A stretch of 64,000 nucleotides of DNA from Gammaproteobacteria bacterium (GCA_003164785.1 PLUE01000065.1:94003-158002), one strand, 5' to 3'; counted from the stretch's first letter, positions 42,624 to 52,764 are shown. The notes: generated from the letters alone by a model not told the origin. Translations and numbers: made by a program.

Positions 42624-44759
42624 CTATTTGCTGGTCCAGCGGTTGAGCCACGCGATCGTGGTGTCGTACCACTGAATGCTGTTGGCGGGCTTCAGCACCC
42701 AGTGATTCTCATCGGGAAAGTACAGCAGCTCGCTCGGCACGCCGCGCCGCTGCAGGGCCGTGAACACCGCGAGTCCCTGGGCGTAGGGAACGCGGTAATC
42801 GAGCTGGCCGTGAATGACCAAGGTGGGCGTCTTCCATCGGTCGACGAAATCGATGGGATTGTGTTTGGCATAGCCCGCGGGGTTCGCGTACTCGGGACCG
42901 CCGTTCTCCCACTCGGGGAACCAGAGTTCCTCCGTCGAGTAGTACATGCTGCGATTGTCGAAGATGCCGTCATGCGTCACGATGCATTTGAAGCGATCGG
43001 GCCATTGGCCGGCGATCCAATTCATCATGTAGCCGCCGTAGGAGCCGCCGAGCGCACACATGCGGTTGCCGTCCGCCCACGGGTAGCGCCCGAGCGCGGC
43101 GGCAAGCCCAAGTTTGATGTCCTCGAGCGGCTTGCCGCCCCAGTCGCCGCTGATGGAATCGGTGAACGCCTGTCCGTAGCCGGTCGACCCGTGAAAGTCG
43201 ATCATCACCACCGCGTAGCCGGCGCCGGCCAGCGCCTGCGCGTTCCAACGCCAATGCCAGACGTTCCCCATGCTGCCCTGGGGACCGCCATGGACCACCA
43301 GCGCCACCGGATACGTGCGTCCGCTCTTGAAACCTGCGGGCTTGACCAGGTAACCGAACACCGTTTCGTGGTTCCACCCGGGGAAACTGAATTGTTCATA
43401 ATCGCCCATCGGGCGTCCGGCCAGCATGGCTGCATTCAACTGGGTCAATTGAGTTGCGCTGCCGCCGGTGATTGCGACGGAATACAGGTCGGCGGGGTGC
43501 GCGAGAGTGCTCTGGGTGTAGAACACCTGTCGCGGGCCCGCGACGAAGGCTTCAACTTCGCCGTCGCCGGTGATGGCCGCGACCCGGCCGGATTTCGCAT
43601 CGATCGACCATAGCGGCCGCTGCCCCCGGTCGTCGGCCGTCGCGAGCAACGACTTGCCATCGGGCGCCCACGCGAAGCTCGAAATCGACCGGTCCCAATT
43701 CGTGGTGAGCGCTCGTTTCGCGCCGGACTTCAAGTCGAGCAGCACGAGATGAAACCGATCGGCCTCGAAACCGGGGCGGTCCATCGCCAGGTAAGCGAGT
43801 CGCGAACCGTCGGGAGAAAATGCGGGCTGCCCGTCCCACGCGGGATTGTCGGCGGTGAGATTCCGCGGCGTGCCGCCGGTCGCGGCGACCTCGTAGATGT
43901 CGAAGTTCGTGGACCAGGGCTCTCCCACCGGCACGGCACGGACCGAAAAGGCGACCTGCGTGCCGTCGGGACTGAACGCATAGTCCTCGTTGCCGCCGAA
44001 GGGCTTGCCCGGTACGTCACCGTCGATACGGCCGCTGAGATTCACGGGCGCGGCGTTTGCGAGTCCGGCGGCGTCGAAGGCGATGGCGAACAACTGCGAA
44101 CGCCGGCCATCACTCCACGCGTCCCAATGCCGCGCGAAGAGCTTGTCGTACAGGATACCGTGGTCGGGCGCGTGGGCGACGGCGTCCAGACGCTGTTTGG
44201 TGCAGGCGAGGTCGGCGCAGTCGAGGAATACATCGAGACTCACCACGAGCCGGTCTCCCTTGGGCGATACCTTGAAGGTGCCGACGTCCAGCGGCAGACT
44301 GGTGATCTGGGTCCGATCGTCGCCGCGTCGCGTGTCGCTGCGCCAAACCTGATTCAAGCCGCTGCGGTTGGACAAATAATAAACGGACTGCCCGTCGGTG
44401 CTCCACTGCGCCGAATTGGCATTCCCGGCCAGGTCGCTGAGCCGAACCGGCGCCGCGGCGGGATTGCGGGAGTCCATCACCCACACGGCCGTACGGCCCT
44501 TGTTGGCATCCATGTCGGTGGTGCGCAACGTGTAGGCGATGCGCCTGCCGTCGGGGGAGGCCGCCAGATCGGATATCCGCTGCAGCCGCACCAAATCCTG
44601 CACCCCGAACGGTTGCGCCGCCATGTCGGCCGTTGCCGCGACGTTGGTCGTGGCCGCGACGTCGGCGGCCAACGCGGATCCAAAGGAGCTCGCGCTCATG
44701 ACGCCCAGCGTGACGGCGGCCCGCAACACGGCCGTGCAGAAACGAAAACGATCGATCAT
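42624..44759 (-). CDS. S9 family prolyl oligopeptidase-type peptidase
   Basis: A 711-residue exported serine peptidase: signal peptide (VMSASSFGSALAAD), a WD40-like/TolB propeller (SDLAASPDGRRIAYTL, YAFSPDGTQVAFSV), and a C-terminal alpha/beta-hydrolase domain with catalytic Ser573 (LGGSYGGYM), Asp654 (HGQLDYRVP) and His686 (DENHWVL). Likely a periplasmic dipeptidyl or acylaminoacyl peptidase. ATG at 44759 has GGGGAGAA upstream; 27 further codons upstream lack signal-peptide character. Confidence 0.92.
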   Translation of the reverse strand: MIDRFRFCTAVLRAAVTLGVMSASSFGSALAADVAATTNVAATADMAAQPFGVQDLVRLQRISDLAASPDGRRIAYTLRTTDMDANKGRTAVWVMDSRNPAAAPVRLSDLAGNANSAQWSTDGQSVYYLSNRSGLNQVWRSDTRRGDDRTQITSLPLDVGTFKVSPKGDRLVVSLDVFLDCADLACTKQRLDAVAHAPDHGILYDKLFARHWDAWSDGRRSQLFAIAFDAAGLANAAPVNLSGRIDGDVPGKPFGGNEDYAFSPDGTQVAFSVRAVPVGEPWSTNFDIYEVAATGGTPRNLTADNPAWDGQPAFSPDGSRLAYLAMDRPGFEADRFHLVLLDLKSGAKRALTTNWDRSISSFAWAPDGKSLLATADDRGQRPLWSIDAKSGRVAAITGDGEVEAFVAGPRQVFYTQSTLAHPADLYSVAITGGSATQLTQLNAAMLAGRPMGDYEQFSFPGWNHETVFGYLVKPAGFKSGRTYPVALVVHGGPQGSMGNVWHWRWNAQALAGAGYAVVMIDFHGSTGYGQAFTDSISGDWGGKPLEDIKLGLAAALGRYPWADGNRMCALGGSYGGYMMNWIAGQWPDRFKCIVTHDGIFDNRSMYYSTEELWFPEWENGGPEYANPAGYAKHNPIDFVDRWKTPTLVIHGQLDYRVPYAQGLAVFTALQRRGVPSELLYFPDENHWVLKPANSIQWYDTTIAWLNRWTSK

Positions 44760-44820
44760 CAATTTCTCCCCGGGTACTCCCTCGTCCGACATTGTAGCCT
44801 GGGCGGGGTAGAATCTTCGG

Positions 44821-45495
44821 ATGCACGCACCGAGAGTCATCAGCCTGGATTTGGACGATACCTTGTGGCCCGTGGGACCGGTGATCGCCGCCGCTGACGC
44901 GGAGTTCCTCGCCTGGCTTCGCGCCCGTCATCCGCACGTGGTTCACGGGCATGACGTGGACTCGATGCGCGCGCTGCGCCTGCAGGTCGCGGCGCGTTTC
45001 CCGGATCAGAGCCACGATATGACTTTCGTGCGGCGTCAAGCGCTCGCCGACCAGTTCGCGTCGGCGGGCTACGCCGAGCATGCCGGCATCGACGAAGCGC
45101 TGGAGGTGTTTTTCCTCGGTCGCAACCGCGTGCAGTTCTACGACGACGTGCGGCCCGCGCTGCTGCGCCTGCGCATGAAGTATCGGTTGTTTGCCGTGAG
45201 CAACGGCAACGCAGACCTGAAACGTTGCGGCATCGACGATTTGTTCGACGGCCACGTCACGGCTGCGGCGGCGGGCGCTGCGAAGCCGGACGCCAGGATC
45301 TTTGCGCACTTGCTGCGCGAAGCCCGTGTGGAACCTATCGAGGTGCTGCACATCGGCGATGATCCGTTGGCGGATGTGGTCGGCGCCACGCAGGCCGGCA
45401 TGCAGACGGCGTGGCTCAATCGCGAGGCCCGGGCGTGGCCGTCGCACTACGCGCCGCCTGTGCGCGTCATCACATCACTGGCGGAAATCCTCTAG
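44821..45495 (+). CDS. HAD-superfamily phosphatase (YigB-like)
   Basis: A 224-residue HAD hydrolase: nucleophile motif DLDDTLWP (Asp10, Asp12), SNGNADL motif II, K in AAAGAAKPDARIF, and HIGDDPLADVVGA motif IV. The size and sequence match the YigB/FMN-phosphatase branch of HAD-IA. It is divergent from the S9 peptidase with 61 bp between the starts. Confidence 0.87.
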   Translation: MHAPRVISLDLDDTLWPVGPVIAAADAEFLAWLRARHPHVVHGHDVDSMRALRLQVAARFPDQSHDMTFVRRQALADQFASAGYAEHAGIDEALEVFFLGRNRVQFYDDVRPALLRLRMKYRLFAVSNGNADLKRCGIDDLFDGHVTAAAAGAAKPDARIFAHLLREARVEPIEVLHIGDDPLADVVGATQAGMQTAWLNREARAWPSHYAPPVRVITSLAEIL

Positions 45496-45626
45496 CGTTT
45501 CTGCGATTGGCAGCCTACATCGGCGATTGCTGATTATAAAAAACACTCGCATATCCGTGTTCCGCCTACTTCACTTCATGACCCGAATGTCGATAGGATG
45601 GTGTCAGCCACATAAGGACGCCAAGC

Positions 45627-46256
45627 ATGCAAGCGATGTCTGCGGGATCTTTGGTAGCCGTCGGTTCCCTACGAGAGTTCTTTCGTGACGCGTTTCACGC
45701 GGCGAGCGAGCGCCAGCGCCTCGACATCGACGAGCAGGCTGAGCAATACGTCGTCAATCTGCTGACCATGTTTTCCCGGGCGGACGCGCTCTATGAGCGG
45801 ACCCCGGAGGGGCTGCGCATCAGGCCGCTCGCGCACATGCTGGTGGATGCGCTCGAGGCGCCCACCGCGCAGGCCCGACAGCGCAGCCTGCAACGACTGG
45901 GCGATGTCTCTTTGTTCGTGGCGGGTTTCTTCGCGCGCAGCTTTGCCCGCAAGTTGATCGATATCGATTATCACATCGCGATGGGAGGCAATGCCTACAG
46001 CGCGCTCGCGGACAGCATGCAGCGCTCGATGCAGGGCCGTTGCGTGGCGGCCATCTACATGCAATTGGCGAAGAAGTTTCAGCGCTTGGTGGATGCGCTC
46101 AATGACGTGAGCGAGATGTCGTATCAGCACACGGATGCGGACATTCTGCGCTTGTACGAGATCTGGATGAAGACCGGGAGCCGGCGGGCCCACGGCCTTC
46201 TCAACAAACTGGGCGTGCAGCCGGTCAAGCACGGTGGTTTCCGGCGCGAGCATTGA
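45627..46256 (+). CDS. Conserved-looking helical protein, unknown function
   Basis: A 209-residue, mostly helical soluble protein I cannot place in a family. Noticeable stretches are VVNLLTMFSRADALYERTPE, FVAGFFARSFARKLIDIDYH and AIYMQLAKKFQRLVDALNDV. No signal peptide. AAGGACGCC lies before ATG 45627. Codon usage fits neighbours. It precedes another unknown of similar size by 3 bases, so the two form a likely operon. Confidence 0.72.
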   Translation: MQAMSAGSLVAVGSLREFFRDAFHAASERQRLDIDEQAEQYVVNLLTMFSRADALYERTPEGLRIRPLAHMLVDALEAPTAQARQRSLQRLGDVSLFVAGFFARSFARKLIDIDYHIAMGGNAYSALADSMQRSMQGRCVAAIYMQLAKKFQRLVDALNDVSEMSYQHTDADILRLYEIWMKTGSRRAHGLLNKLGVQPVKHGGFRREH

Positions 46257-46259
46257 GCA

Positions 46260-46919
46260 TTGAGCTGCGTGCTTGGCGAGATGCAGTCGTTGCTCGGACA
46301 ACTGTACGACGTGCAAATCCGCTACGACGTGCGTGACTTCCTGGTCACGGATCGTGGCGCCCTGGGCGCGGTGCAGTCCGAGAACGACGGCCGCGTCCTG
46401 GACGAGGAGCTCCTGCTCGCGGAGACCGCCGACGGCGCGGGAGTCTCGCTGTATCTCGATGCGGCCTTGGTCAAACGCCTGGAGGGCGCGAACCCCCTCG
46501 GTGAGTTGACGGAAGGCAATCTCGCGGATTACTGCACGGCGCTCGAGGGCGTGAGTCATTTCGTGTACGCGGCATGGCGGCTGGATCGCGATGCGCCGGT
46601 GTCGCTGCTGGAACTCGAAACCCAGGCGGAGGTCGACAAATACGCGGCCACCGTGTTCCTGCTGTCTCATCAGCAGGGCGGGAACTATCCGGCGCAGGTG
46701 CACGGGCGCTTGTTCGACCGGGTCAGTTTCGATTCGAGGCTGGAGCCTCACCAATACGATCGCTATCGCACGGCGCACCGGTGTGCGGCCCAGTATTGTC
46801 AGCGATTGGAGCGGCGCTTCGTGCAACGGGGCGAGGCGCGCCTCGAGGCCATGATGCGGGAGCTACGAAAATTCTACCGTCTGGGCGCCACCGCCAAGCT
46901 GCGCCACGCGCTCGCTTGA
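46260..46919 (+). CDS. Second unknown protein of the pair
   Basis: A 219-residue soluble protein without a recognised family; SLLGQLYDVQIRYDVRDFLV and FVYAAWRLDRDAPVSLLELE, then QAEVDKYAATVFLLSHQQGG, look conserved. The start is uncertain: TTG at 46260, GTG at 46269 and ATG at 46281 are all in frame and none has a strong ribosome site; close spacing to the preceding stop suggests translational coupling. Confidence 0.7.
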   Translation: MSCVLGEMQSLLGQLYDVQIRYDVRDFLVTDRGALGAVQSENDGRVLDEELLLAETADGAGVSLYLDAALVKRLEGANPLGELTEGNLADYCTALEGVSHFVYAAWRLDRDAPVSLLELETQAEVDKYAATVFLLSHQQGGNYPAQVHGRLFDRVSFDSRLEPHQYDRYRTAHRCAAQYCQRLERRFVQRGEARLEAMMRELRKFYRLGATAKLRHALA

Positions 46920-46922
46920 GAC

Positions 46923-47330
46923 CTACTTGTCGGTCGTCTTGCTGTCGTCCGCCTGCTTCTTCAGCTTGAGCCATTCGCTCAGCTTCCTCAGATCCTTCTT
47001 CTTCCGCGGGGCCCCGGTCTTCGCCAGAACGCCGCTGTCGTAGGGGCTGTAACCCTTCACGGTGCCCAGCGGGTTGTGCTTGACCAGCTCGAGGTCCGTC
47101 GCCGCGGGCGGCGTATCATCGGCAAGCGACAACTCGGCATCCAGCTTCTTGATGCGCTGCGCGGCGGAATCGCCGCCGAATTTTCCGGTCGCGACGGCCC
47201 ATTCCCAAATGGCGTTGCCGCGGTCGTCATGCTTGACGCGTCCGGAGATATTGCTGCCCACCGTCTCGCGTTTCGGCGAGTCGGGCGCGCCGTTCAGCGG
47301 GCCTTTGGGTTTTTGCTTCTCATTGTTCAC
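46923..47330 (-). CDS. Small hydrophilic protein, unknown function
   Basis: A 135-residue charged protein: N-terminus MNNEKQKPKGPLNGAPDSPK, a middle RVKHDDRGNAIWEWAVATGK, and a Lys-rich C-terminus. No Cys, no membrane part. I have no family name. It is convergent with the unknown pair (3 bp between stops) and lies upstream-side of the NUDIX gene on the same strand. Confidence 0.65.
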   Translation of the reverse strand: MNNEKQKPKGPLNGAPDSPKRETVGSNISGRVKHDDRGNAIWEWAVATGKFGGDSAAQRIKKLDAELSLADDTPPAATDLELVKHNPLGTVKGYSPYDSGVLAKTGAPRKKKDLRKLSEWLKLKKQADDSKTTDK

Positions 47331-47392
47331 GCCTCCGTTTTAGGTCATGCACAAATTAAGTCAACCCGCACATGCGGAAATCTGGCGGGGCG

Positions 47393-47929
47393 TCACAGTT
47401 GCAGGTGGTATTTTGCGCGTAACAGCGCCATGGCGGTTTTACCGTCATTCCATTGGCCGGTTTGCACCTTCCGTAGCGCGTCATCGATGGGCAGCCACTG
47501 CAATTCCAGTTCTTCATCGGCATCGGGGGTTGCGACGCCCAAGTCGAGTTCACGGGCCAGATAGAGGTGGATGATCTCCGTGAAGATGCCCGGCGCCGGG
47601 AAGAACATGCCCATGGGCGTCCACCGGCGCGCCGTGATGCCGGTCTCCTCGGCCAGCTCGCGCACGGCGCACGCTTCCGGGGCCTCGCCCTTGTCCAGCT
47701 TGCCCGCGGGGATCTCCCACAGGAAGTCACCGACGGCATGGCGGTATTGGCGCACGACGCAGACCCGATCCTCGGCATCGACCGGAACCACCGCCGAGGC
47801 GCCGGGGTGGCGCACGAAGTCCAATTCGTGTTCACGGCCGTTTGCGTAGCGGAGGGTCACGGTCGACATATCGACGACGTGGCCCTCGTGCACGGGAATG
47901 TCCGCGATCGCGGTGGGCTTTTTCAGCAT
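47393..47929 (-). CDS. NUDIX hydrolase (ADP-ribose pyrophosphatase type)
   Basis: A 178-residue NUDIX enzyme. The box runs from Gly76 to Ile98 with Glu82, Arg90, Glu91, Glu94 and Glu95 in place. The TVTLRYANGREHELDFVRHP, VVRQYRHAVGDFLWEIPAGK layout is that of NudF/ADP-ribose pyrophosphatases, which clear ADP-ribose or related nucleotide sugars. It is divergent from the helicase gene with 169 bp between. Confidence 0.9.
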   Translation of the reverse strand: MLKKPTAIADIPVHEGHVVDMSTVTLRYANGREHELDFVRHPGASAVVPVDAEDRVCVVRQYRHAVGDFLWEIPAGKLDKGEAPEACAVRELAEETGITARRWTPMGMFFPAPGIFTEIIHLYLARELDLGVATPDADEELELQWLPIDDALRKVQTGQWNDGKTAMALLRAKYHLQL

Positions 47930-48098
47930 GGAAACCTTCGGGGTGACGATGATCGACGGTCATGATAACCGCGTGAACCGGAAAATCCGGGGCTGTGATC
48001 TGCCTCGTGGCAGGCGCACGATCAAATGCGAGATTCTCGGGGCAGGAGCCGCCTTTTGTGGCACGATCTGGATATATGTACAGCGGCATGCATTTCGG

Positions 48099-50183
48099 AT
48101 GAAGTCGAAGACCACCACCGCATTCGATGCGTTGAATCCTGCGCAGCGGCGCGCGGCGACCTTCGGGGTGCTCGATGACAAGGGCATCACCGCCGGCCCC
48201 ATGCTGATCCTGGCAGGCGCCGGCACCGGCAAAACCAACACCCTGGCGCATCGCGCCGCTCACCTGGTTCTGAACGGGGTGGATCCGGCCCGCATTCTCA
48301 TGCTGACGTTCACCCGGCGCGCCGCCCAGGAAATGATCCGGCGCACCCAGAAGATCGTGGCGGAAGCCCTGGCCGAACGCGGCAAGATGGGCGACCGCAG
48401 CGTCGTGTCGCGCCTTCTTTGGTCCGGGACATTCCACTCGGTCGGCAATCGAATCCTGCGTCTGTACGCCAAGCACCTGGGCTTGAATCCGAATTTCACC
48501 GTTCTCGATCGTGGCGACGCGGCGGACCTGGTGGACGTCATCCGTCACGAGATGGGCTTTTCGTCCAAGGAGAAACGCTTCCCGCGCAAGGACGTCTGTC
48601 TTGCGATCTATACCTATCGGGTGAATACGCGGCTGTCCCTCAAGCAAACCCTGGAGGAGCAATACCCGTGGTGCCGCGAGTGGGAGCCGGATCTGAGCCG
48701 GCTGTTTCGCGAATACGTGGGCCGCAAGCAAAAGAACAACGTCCTCGATTTCGACGACCTGCTGTTGTATTGGCACGTGATGATGCAGACGCCCGCGTTG
48801 GCGCAGAGCCTGTCGAAGAATTTCGATCACGTGTTGGTCGATGAGTACCAGGACACCAGCACCTTGCAAGGCGAGGTCATCCAGGCGCTCAAGCCCGATG
48901 GGAAGGGCGTCACCGTGGTCGGCGACGACGCTCAGGCCATCTACTCGTTCCGTGCGGCGTCGGTCGAAAACATCCTGGGGTTCACCGAGCGCTACACCCC
49001 CAAGGCCGACATGGTGGTGCTGGCGCAGAATTACCGGTCGACCCAGCAGATCCTGGATTGCGCGAATGCGCTCATGGCGGAGGGCTCGCGTCAGCATCGC
49101 AAGACGCTCATGGGGGCGCGGCAGTCGGCGCTGAAGCCAGCCTATGTGGCGCTGGACGATGCCATTGCCCAGGCCGAGTACGTCGTCACGAAGATCCTGG
49201 CCACCCGCGAAATCGGCGGCTCGCTGAAGCGTCATGCCGTCCTCTTCCGCAGTTCGCATCACAGCGACGTGCTCGAAGTGGAGCTGACGAGACGCAACAT
49301 TCCCTATGTCAAATACGGCGGCCTCAAGTTCCTCGAGGCTGCCCACGTGAAGGACATGTTGTCGATCCTGCGGTGGATCGACAATCCGCGCAATGCGGTT
49401 GCGGGTTTCCGCGTGCTGAAGCTCATCGCCGGGATCGGTCCCGGGCACGCCAAGCAGGCGCTGGACCATTTCGAATCGAACGCTTACAACTTCAAGAGTT
49501 TGGGCCTGTACGATGCGCCGCAGGCGGCGAAGATGGACTGGCAGCGGTTCTGCGCCTTCGTGGAAAAGCTGGCCGATCCGGCCACACCGTGGCCGGGCCA
49601 GGTGGGTGCGGTGCGCGAGTGGTACAAGCCGCAATTGGAACGCATCTACGACGCGGCCTTCAGTCGCGGGGGCGATCTCGAGCAACTCGAGGCCTTGTCC
49701 GGCCAGCATGCCAGTCGGGAGCGCTTTCTTACCGAATTGACGCTGGATCCTCCCTCCTTGACCAGCGACCAATCGGGCATGGCATCGAAGGACGAAGACT
49801 ACGTGGTCTTGTCGACCATCCACTCGGCGAAGGGCCAGGAATGGGACAACGTCTACGTGTTGAACGTGGCCGACGGCAACTTCCCGTCCGAGTTTTCCAC
49901 CGGCAAGCCGGAAATGGTGGAAGAGGAGCGCCGGCTCTTGTATGTCGCCATGACCCGGGCGCGCAACGAATTACATCTGTGTGCGCCGCTGAGATACCAA
50001 GTCACGGCGCAGGCCAAAGACGGCGACGGGCATATCTACGGGGCGAAGAGCCGCTTCATGACCGACAAGGTGTTGAGCTTCTTCGAACAAACCACGTTCC
50101 GCAGTCAGCGGGCCATGGAAACCCTGCGGGCAATCGATACCGCGACCGTCGATGTCGTGGCCCAGCTCAAGGAAATGTGGTGA
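48099..50183 (+). CDS. UvrD/PcrA-like superfamily 1 DNA helicase
   Basis: A 694-residue SF1A helicase. Motif I GAGTGKT at 40-46, Q-motif LNPAQRRAA, motif II DEYQDT at 248-253, motif III VVGDDAQAIYSFRAA, motif IV LAQNYRS, motif V STIHSAKGQEWDNVY, motif VI LYVAMTRARNELHL. It unwinds DNA in repair or replication restart. It is distinct from canonical UvrD in its N-terminus (residues 1-30) and in a His/Gln-rich segment. The start is ATG 48099; upstream frame lacks family similarity. Confidence 0.93.
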   Translation: MKSKTTTAFDALNPAQRRAATFGVLDDKGITAGPMLILAGAGTGKTNTLAHRAAHLVLNGVDPARILMLTFTRRAAQEMIRRTQKIVAEALAERGKMGDRSVVSRLLWSGTFHSVGNRILRLYAKHLGLNPNFTVLDRGDAADLVDVIRHEMGFSSKEKRFPRKDVCLAIYTYRVNTRLSLKQTLEEQYPWCREWEPDLSRLFREYVGRKQKNNVLDFDDLLLYWHVMMQTPALAQSLSKNFDHVLVDEYQDTSTLQGEVIQALKPDGKGVTVVGDDAQAIYSFRAASVENILGFTERYTPKADMVVLAQNYRSTQQILDCANALMAEGSRQHRKTLMGARQSALKPAYVALDDAIAQAEYVVTKILATREIGGSLKRHAVLFRSSHHSDVLEVELTRRNIPYVKYGGLKFLEAAHVKDMLSILRWIDNPRNAVAGFRVLKLIAGIGPGHAKQALDHFESNAYNFKSLGLYDAPQAAKMDWQRFCAFVEKLADPATPWPGQVGAVREWYKPQLERIYDAAFSRGGDLEQLEALSGQHASRERFLTELTLDPPSLTSDQSGMASKDEDYVVLSTIHSAKGQEWDNVYVLNVADGNFPSEFSTGKPEMVEEERRLLYVAMTRARNELHLCAPLRYQVTAQAKDGDGHIYGAKSRFMTDKVLSFFEQTTFRSQRAMETLRAIDTATVDVVAQLKEMW

Positions 50184-50217
50184 CCGGAGCGACCCCGAGC
50201 CCCGGGGTCCCGTCATT

Positions 50218-50514
50218 TCACCAGCGTCGAGGCCCGCCAGCGCCGCTGCCACCCGAGGGCTTGGAGCGCGGCGCGCGTTCCTGGGCCTCGTTGACGCGCA
50301 GCGGCCTGCCGCCCATTTGGAAGCCGTTCGTTTGCTGAATCGCGTTTTGAGCTTCACCCGCGCCCATATCGACGAATGCAAAGCCGCGGGGACGCCCGGT
50401 CTCGCGATCGTTGATGAGTTTGACGGAATCCACTTTGCCATAGCGCTCAAAAAGGCTGCGCACTTCGTCTTCCGTGGCGGTGAATGGCAGGTTGCCAACG
50501 TAAATCGTCGTCAT
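50218..50514 (-). CDS. RRM RNA-binding protein
   Basis: A 98-residue single-RRM protein: RNP2 IYVGNL (4-9), RNP1 RGFAFVDM (43-50), then a Gly/Ser/Arg-rich tail. Such small bacterial RRM proteins are often cold induced and bind RNA. The 221-bp region before it, up to the speA stop, carries no gene and may give it a long 5' leader. Confidence 0.92.
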   Translation of the reverse strand: MTTIYVGNLPFTATEDEVRSLFERYGKVDSVKLINDRETGRPRGFAFVDMGAGEAQNAIQQTNGFQMGGRPLRVNEAQERAPRSKPSGGSGAGGPRRW

Positions 50515-50735
50515 TCAACTGATCTCACTAAATTGCGCGCAACGTGGACTTTAAGCCGCTAGCACGCGGTTTGAACACGCAGACCGACCGGATGACTCCT
50601 GCAGGGCGGCCTGTACCTTCAGTCGTGCGCTCAGCCCGTTCAAGCTTAGGGAACGACCCCACAAGGCCAGATGCTACGCCAGGGATTTATTGTTGGCAAA
50701 CGTCGGAAAGCGCGTTTTCCGCATTATTTCAGGGT

Positions 50736-52688
50736 CTATTCGACTTCCAGGTACGCATAACCGTTCAGTTCGTTCTCATAGAAACGTTTGACGGCCTGAG
50801 CTTCGGACAGCGTCATGCGCCCTTCCTGAATGGCCCGCTCGCAGTCCCGGGCGATCCCGGGGTACAACTCGTCGGTGTCATATTCCATGTACTCGAGAAC
50901 TTTGTTGGCCGTGTCGCCCTTGACGATCTCCTCGATCCACCAGCCGCCACCGTCCTGCAGTCGGATATGCACCACATGGGTGTCCCCGAACAGATTGTGC
51001 AGATCGCCCAAGGTTTCCTGGTAGGCGCCAACCAGGAACGCGGCCATGTAGTAGGGCTCGCCGGGCGTCAATTCGTGGACTTCGAGGGTGCGCTTGGTGA
51101 TGCGCGGATGCACGAAGCGGTCGATCTTGCCGTCCGAATCGCAGGTGATGTCGGCCAACACGGCGTTCCGGGTGGGCTTCTCCGCCAGCCGCTGGATGGG
51201 CATGATCGGGAACAATTGCCCGATGGCCCAGCTGTCCGGCAGCGACTGGAAAACCGAGAAATTGCAGAAATAAATGTCGCTGAGCATCTCCTCGAGGTTC
51301 TCGAGTTCCTCCGGAACGCGGTCGAGTTTGCGGAAGTATTCGCGGATCTTGGTGCAGGTCGCCCAGTACAGACGCTCGGCCAGGCCGCGAAATTCCAGAC
51401 TGAGATATCCCAGATTGAACATCTGCAGCGCCTGTTCACGTGCCTGCAGGGCATCGTGATAGCACTCCACCAGCCGGCGTTCATTGACCGATCGGTAGCT
51501 GTCGAACAGATCCCGCACCGGCTGCGGCAGCTCCTGGTCACCGAGATAATCCTCCTCCGGCCGCCCCGACACCTTGAACTTGTCGAGCTTGGAGGAGCCC
51601 AGCGTATCGAACACCAGGAGGCTGTGATGCGCGGCGATGGCGCGACCGGACTCGCTTACGATCATCGGGTGCGGAACGTTGCGCGCGTCGCAGACGCTCT
51701 TGATGCGGTAGACGACGTCGCTCGCATACTCATTCAGCGTGTAGTTCATCGAGGATTCGTAATTGGTGCCGCTGCCGTCGTAATCGACGCCGAGACCGCC
51801 GCCGATGTCGATATATTGCAGTCCGGCGCCCATGATCTTCAGTTCGGCATAGACGTGCGCGAGTTCGTTGATGGCGTCCTTGACCCGTCGGATGTCCTGC
51901 AGCTGGCTGCCGGGATGGCAATGGACGAGCTGCAGGCAATCCAACATGCAGCGCTCCTTCAACAACGCGAACAGGTCGAGGATCTCGCTGATGAACAGCC
52001 CGAATTTCGACTTCTCGCCTGCCGACTCGCGCCAACGTCCGGCGCCCTCGCTGGCCAGCTTCACCCGGACACCGATCTTCGGACGCACGCCGTAGCGTTC
52101 GGCGTGCTTGAGGATCAGATGGATCTCCTCGTAGTTCTCGACCACCGGAATGATGGTCCTGCCGAGCTTGGTGGCGAGAATCACCGCTTCGATGTAGCTA
52201 TCGTCCTTGAAGCCATTGCACACGACGATGCGGTCCGGGGCGTTTTCGGTGATCGACATGACGGCGAGCAGTTCGGGCTTGGAACCGACCTCGAGCCCGA
52301 AGCCGAATTCCTTGCCGTAGCGATAGACCTCTTCGACGACCAATCGTTGCTGATTCACCTTGATCGGGAACACCGCGGCGTAGCGGTTCTGGTACCCGTT
52401 CTCCGCGATCGCCGTGGCGAACGCGTCGGCGATGTGGCGCAGCCGGTGCGCCAGAATGTCGGAGAAGCGGATGACCACGGGCGTGTGCAGATCCCGTGCC
52501 TTCAATCCCTGGACCACATCGTATAGATCGATCTCGCGATTCGGATCCATGCTGGGCCTGATGACCACGTGGCCGGCGGCATTGATCGAAAAATATCCTT
52601 TGCCCCAGGCCTCGACCTGGTAAAGATCCAATGCCTCGCTGATCTTCCAACCGAGAGTCGTGGGCAGCACTTTTGCGGGTGTATTCAT
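50736..52688 (-). CDS. speA: Biosynthetic arginine decarboxylase
   Basis: A 650-residue PLP enzyme that makes agmatine from arginine, the first step to putrescine. The PLP lysine is Lys110 in FPIKVNQQ; LEVGSKPELLAV, HCHPGSQLQDIRRVK, IDIGGGLGVDYDGS and the C-terminal LPDSWAIGQLFPIMPIQRL are classic for SpeA. ATG at 52688 was preferred; the upstream frame overlaps the next gene. Together with homospermidine synthase 2 kb away it indicates a putrescine-to-homospermidine pathway. Confidence 0.96.
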   Translation of the reverse strand: MNTPAKVLPTTLGWKISEALDLYQVEAWGKGYFSINAAGHVVIRPSMDPNREIDLYDVVQGLKARDLHTPVVIRFSDILAHRLRHIADAFATAIAENGYQNRYAAVFPIKVNQQRLVVEEVYRYGKEFGFGLEVGSKPELLAVMSITENAPDRIVVCNGFKDDSYIEAVILATKLGRTIIPVVENYEEIHLILKHAERYGVRPKIGVRVKLASEGAGRWRESAGEKSKFGLFISEILDLFALLKERCMLDCLQLVHCHPGSQLQDIRRVKDAINELAHVYAELKIMGAGLQYIDIGGGLGVDYDGSGTNYESSMNYTLNEYASDVVYRIKSVCDARNVPHPMIVSESGRAIAAHHSLLVFDTLGSSKLDKFKVSGRPEEDYLGDQELPQPVRDLFDSYRSVNERRLVECYHDALQAREQALQMFNLGYLSLEFRGLAERLYWATCTKIREYFRKLDRVPEELENLEEMLSDIYFCNFSVFQSLPDSWAIGQLFPIMPIQRLAEKPTRNAVLADITCDSDGKIDRFVHPRITKRTLEVHELTPGEPYYMAAFLVGAYQETLGDLHNLFGDTHVVHIRLQDGGGWWIEEIVKGDTANKVLEYMEYDTDELYPGIARDCERAIQEGRMTLSEAQAVKRFYENELNGYAYLEVE

Positions 52689-52764
52689 GTGGCGCGCACG
52701 ATAACAAATTGGGGCTGCATGTAAATGACGGTCGGCGTAAAAGCCGCATTCCGGGGATGTTGCG

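Noticed and set aside
47832..49823. 663-codon minus-strand frame opposite the helicase
   Set aside because: All seven helicase motifs are on the plus strand; the antisense frame is featureless.
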